Source: CAYRFQ01 sp964423615 (GTDB lineage: Bacteria > Planctomycetota > Planctomycetia > Gemmatales > Gemmataceae). From it: 17,739 bases of DNA. Shown piece by piece: positions 16,001-17,739 of this stretch. The position numbers were made by a program, and so were the translations under genes. The stretch lies in contig CAYRFQ010000135.1 in the NCBI GenBank assembly GCA_964423615.1, positions 1 to 17,739 on the forward strand, given 5' to 3'. The notes below the pieces were generated by a model, which had not been told where the DNA came from, made no database searches, and saw only the letters and a list, made by a program, of their open reading frames with translations. Position 1 is the first letter of the stretch. Every line of letters starts with the position of its first letter.

Positions 16001-17100
16001 ACCGTTTGCAACTCTTTCGGAGCGTCGGGTCGAGCGTCGCTCAAGGGTTGTGCTTCTCCTTTGGCATGCGCCCGAAGTATATCGTCGATCGAATCTCCTG
16101 GAAACGGGGGTTTTCCGGTCAACAACGAGTACAAGGTACACCCGAGGCTGTAAATGTCAGCGCGGATATCCGCGCTGTGGGCGTCACGGGCCTGTTCCGG
16201 CGCCATGTAAGCGGGAGTACCCATAATGCTCCCGGCTTGGGTCAAAGTCCCAAGCCCCTCGTCCGTCTGTGGTTCGGTCTGCTCGTTGGAAGCAATCGTT
16301 TCCGTGGTCAGCGCTGCCAGCCCGAAGTCAAGAATCTTGATCTGCCCGTCAGGCGTTAGCATCAGGTTGTGCGGCTTAATGTCGCGGTGAACCATGCCGT
16401 TTTCCATGGCATGCTGCAACCCCACTGCTACCTGTTGAGCGAAGTCGCAAGCCTCATCTACTGGTAATGGGCCACGCTCCGTCAGGACTTGCGCAAGGTC
16501 CGTCCCCTGCACATATTCCATGACCAGGAAGTGCACATCACCGAGCTGTTCGGCATCGTATGCGGTGACGATGTTGGGGTGATGCAACCTGGCAGCTGCC
16601 TGGACTTCGAGATGAAACCGCTCCACCGCATCGGAATTGGCCACCAGTTGCGGGTTGATGACTTTCAGCGCAACCGTTCGGCGCATCATCAGGTGTTCGG
16701 CCCGATAGACGGCACCCATGCCACCGCTGCCGACTAACTTGTGAACGCGATAGCGTGGATGATCCCGTAGACCGGAATCGATAAATTCGACCAATGACGG
16801 AAGGCGGCCAGCGACCGGAGTCTTGCCAGGGCCTACTTGAAGTGCGTGAGGCATTGCCTGGGTTTCCGCATCCGCGACATCTGGTGTTTGTTGTTTTTCA
16901 GGTGGGCGGTGTTGTGGCGTACGCGCCTTTTGTACCAACCCGACGAAAGTGTCATCCTGTATTTGCTGTAGGGTTTGTAGGCAGGAGAAACATTCCGACA
17001 GGTGTTTTTCCGTTTTTTCCACTTCTTCGAGGCTCAACTTGCCGACAGCAAACGCGGACAGTTGTTCTTTCGAAGGATGGACAGCTGGATCAGGTTGCAT
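13027..17100 (-). CDS. Zinc-finger/Ser-Thr protein kinase/triplicated domain/WD40 transmembrane receptor-like protein
   Basis: From the ATG at 17100 this is 1357 residues. GAGGG lies 7 nt before that ATG, which is preferred to a GTG at 17169 with no such site. Order: anti-sigma-like zinc finger His33-x3-Cys37-x2-Cys40; Ser/Thr kinase (about 118-395) with glycine loop GSGGMG (124-129), VALK Lys146, HRDIKPHN with Asp240, DFG Asp258 and APE (300-302), so catalytically complete; transmembrane helix 413-434; PEGA-like beta region (about 437-515); three divergent repeats (about 530-696, 713-867, 881-1025); and seven WD40 repeats (about 1041-1333), a full propeller. One membrane pass puts the kinase inside and the repeats and propeller outside. 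It follows an ECF sigma gene by 141 bp, so it probably senses, phosphorylates or sequesters in that sigma circuit. Kinase and WD40 are certain; the regulatory role is inferred. Confidence 0.93.
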   Translation of the reverse strand: MQPDPAVHPSKEQLSAFAVGKLSLEEVEKTEKHLSECFSCLQTLQQIQDDTFVGLVQKARTPQHRPPEKQQTPDVADAETQAMPHALQVGPGKTPVAGRLPSLVEFIDSGLRDHPRYRVHKLVGSGGMGAVYRAEHLMMRRTVALKVINPQLVANSDAVERFHLEVQAAARLHHPNIVTAYDAEQLGDVHFLVMEYVQGTDLAQVLTERGPLPVDEACDFAQQVAVGLQHAMENGMVHRDIKPHNLMLTPDGQIKILDFGLAALTTETIASNEQTEPQTDEGLGTLTQAGSIMGTPAYMAPEQARDAHSADIRADIYSLGCTLYSLLTGKPPFPGDSIDDILRAHAKGEAQPLSDARPDAPKELQTVLDRMMATDVNTRYQSPADVATALSEFIGTESKPAEQQVRHKSPLNRFLRVMIAAIAVLIFAGILFIFTDNGQLVIDSKVDDVEVVVRKDGREVQVLDLQTKSTVTRLPSGAYQIALKGNRNDVKLSRKQVTITRWGKEIVTIEEKPLPKKLEPPKSDSGVREKFQQMVKALRGQMTSHERKKFIRERPRFLSRLKQSHPNKIIRLFCSVSEDAHGRLLQNRYLKWKATWLSDPLKDVVHWQIQQEIDRIQKLKKAVPKALDTTAVKDAVVGFALIEDSERKSKILCWYALLPDYPDPLWISLVNLSNKKQAIPTAHQVLEQIRALRDKEYSDLALLGNNSKHKTMPKQLTLLIKAVRGEAAAPKGSELAQEMANPDSRKLLELYANLPDKCHTLFLKQGYLKWSLAQLDRNRQAYFEHAVRLNQDQCNKRGMKSPFTLDQLKDTDVGFAAIEVAEGTALALSLYALFPDNSLTWMSLPIIPGTVPSSSKKALDRLRTVPYSPLPKTLMPSDNGLDRLALLIEMGRGERLQVADRDLNWRMASADTRKIVELFAKLPDESHSAFRKHGYLKWSFAKLDKQRQACFEHFVKQEQKQAQKIGKQSPLTIDLLQKTNVGFANESGMFCLFILFPDDSLIRSVVPIAKSIPSVEKHLVPLRTKPDSSLPPPIDPRDHFPLVHTFKGHTWFVCSVAISGDGKQLVSGSADGTVRVWDVTARRELHAFKGHKAERPTYAAISPDGKQVVTGDWDGKLRFWTLPAAKLIATVDAHKESIYSVSFSTDGSKVLSTSCDKTAKIWDAGTGKPIATLEGHNAFVNDGVFLTDGHHVVTSAYDGTVRLWDVDRAKVVAKFFAQTSNPRCVALSPDNTKVAVGCVDGTIRVFNKSTGIELLRLTKHRDRVMDVAFLSDGRHLLSGSFDRTLRIWDIETGRVIKQTREDGHMFNTLAVTPDGRKIFSAGGIWRVPIHDPKNFGNELDLDIRLRQLPESLWPKVK

Positions 17101-17160
17101 GTCTGCGCCCTCATTTTGCAATATCTTCCGGTGACTCACGTTTCCGCTGAAATTCACAAC

Positions 17161-17218
17161 GCGGCCCACAAAGCAGGGAACAAACCCTGTCTAAAATAGG
17201 AAGTGCAGCAGCGGCCCA
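17161..17218. repeat. GCGGCCCA direct repeat, 50 bp apart, in the sigma-kinase intergenic region
   Basis: GCGGCCCA occurs at 17161-17168 and 17211-17218, in the 141-bp gap between the sigma factor and the kinase. Between them lies a small hairpin CAGGG-AACAAA-CCCTG (17174-17189). It could be an operator pair, but it is short and may be chance. Confidence 0.3.
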
Positions 17219-17241
17219 TTTCTTACAAAAAATCTCCGACT

Positions 17242-17739
17242 TTAGGAGATAAGCCCGTCGGCTTTCTGTCGTAACAGGCTGAGCACTCTCGACTTGGCGG
17301 TATAAACCGCAGTAAGGGACATGTTCAGTTCCGCCGCCACCACTGCCGGGGTTGTTTTCTCCAACACCTGACGTTGAAAGGCCTGCCAGACATGGCCGGC
17401 GAACTGGGTTTGCGCTTCTCGCAAGAGATGATCCAGAATTTGTTGATCGTGTTGCCGATTCCAGAGGGCACTCAGGTCACTTGTGTCGTCTTCCAGTCGT
17501 TCCAACCGTTTCAAAAAGTCACTGCCACCCACAGCCGACGGACGTTGTTGTCGTGACCGCCAAAAGTTCCTCAACCGGTGAACCAGGATTAACCGCAGCC
17601 ATTTTCGAAATGCCCCTCGCTGTCGGTTGTGTTCAAATTTCGGCAACTCCTGAGCAACCGCCAACAACACCTCCTGCACCAAATCGTCCACATCTTCCGT
17701 CGGCAGGTTGTCTTGATCATGCAGCCAGGTTTGGAGAAG
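17242..17739 (-). CDS. ECF RNA polymerase sigma factor, N-terminus beyond the window
   Basis: 165 codons are visible, open to the window edge at 17739; roughly 20-40 N-terminal residues are probably missing. Region 2 is recognisable as DVDDLVQEVLLAVAQELPKF then RGAFRKWLRLILVHRLRNFW (visible residues about 16-60). Region 4 is a C-terminal helix-turn-helix, TTPAVVAAELNMSLTAVYTAKSRV (about 125-155). This is the compact planctomycete ECF layout, close to those paired with Ser/Thr kinases. It would direct RNA polymerase to a dedicated promoter set and is followed by the kinase/zinc-finger/WD40 gene, its likely regulator. A GTG at 17691 falls within region 2, so it is not the true start. Confidence 0.9.
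   Translation of the reverse strand, partial: LLQTWLHDQDNLPTEDVDDLVQEVLLAVAQELPKFEHNRQRGAFRKWLRLILVHRLRNFWRSRQQRPSAVGGSDFLKRLERLEDDTSDLSALWNRQHDQQILDHLLREAQTQFAGHVWQAFQRQVLEKTTPAVVAAELNMSLTAVYTAKSRVLSLLRQKADGLIS

Noticed and set aside
17101..17169. N-terminal extension of the kinase from GTG at 17169
   Set aside because: The extension is not family-like and the GTG lacks a ribosome site, while the ATG at 17100 has GAGGG 7 nt upstream.
1..17739. CRISPR arrays, tRNA or rRNA genes, attachment sites
   Set aside because: No regularly spaced repeats, cloverleaf sequences or ribosomal RNA motifs were seen on either strand.

Overview
The window looks like chromosomal DNA of a planctomycete, probably from the Gemmata-like lineages. 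The signs are a large Ser/Thr kinase with a C-terminal WD40 propeller next to an ECF sigma factor, a small protein matching the Gemmata-type 'repeat-companion' domain TIGR02996, a DUF4129/DUF4350/MoxR/DUF58 membrane operon, and a transposase relic of a type I associate with planctomycetes. These assignments come from motifs recognised by eye and from memory of the families; no search was run.

Region 1 (1-3301, genes on minus): a 49-residue TIGR02996-like protein that appears to start at ATT, followed by an intact 800-residue S9 peptidase of the glutamyl-endopeptidase type. A composite hairpin overlaps the peptidase stop codon. Region 2 (3302-10822, plus): one probable operon of six genes, DUF4129 membrane protein, DUF4350 membrane protein, MoxR AAA+ ATPase, a large DUF58/vWA protein and two uncharacterised membrane proteins. 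The genes are joined by a 3-nt gap or ATGA overlaps, except for longer gaps before MoxR and before DUF58. MoxR ATPases act with vWA proteins as chaperone-like remodelling pairs, so this is most simply read as an envelope-associated MoxR-vWA complex with four membrane partners.

Region 3 (10823-13026): a gene graveyard. The C-terminal half of an ECF sigma factor survives as a pseudogene. It is split by a 199-bp MITE-like element with 19-bp perfect terminal inverted repeats, a 6-bp target duplication and two internal hairpins. Removing the element with one target copy rejoins the two halves in one frame. Next come an unrecognised decayed reading frame and a transposase relic with at least three frame breaks and an apparent internal deletion.

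Region 4 (13027-17739, minus): an ECF sigma factor cut by the window edge, followed by a 1357-residue protein. That protein carries an anti-sigma-like zinc-finger motif, a complete Ser/Thr kinase, one membrane segment, three divergent copies of a domain of about 150 residues that I do not recognise, and seven WD40 repeats. The pair looks like a transmembrane signalling module in which a kinase/anti-sigma hybrid controls its own sigma factor.

The best candidates for something undescribed are the triplicated domain between kinase and propeller, the vWA domain of the DUF58 protein that is interrupted by a two-helix membrane insert, and the MITE-like element.
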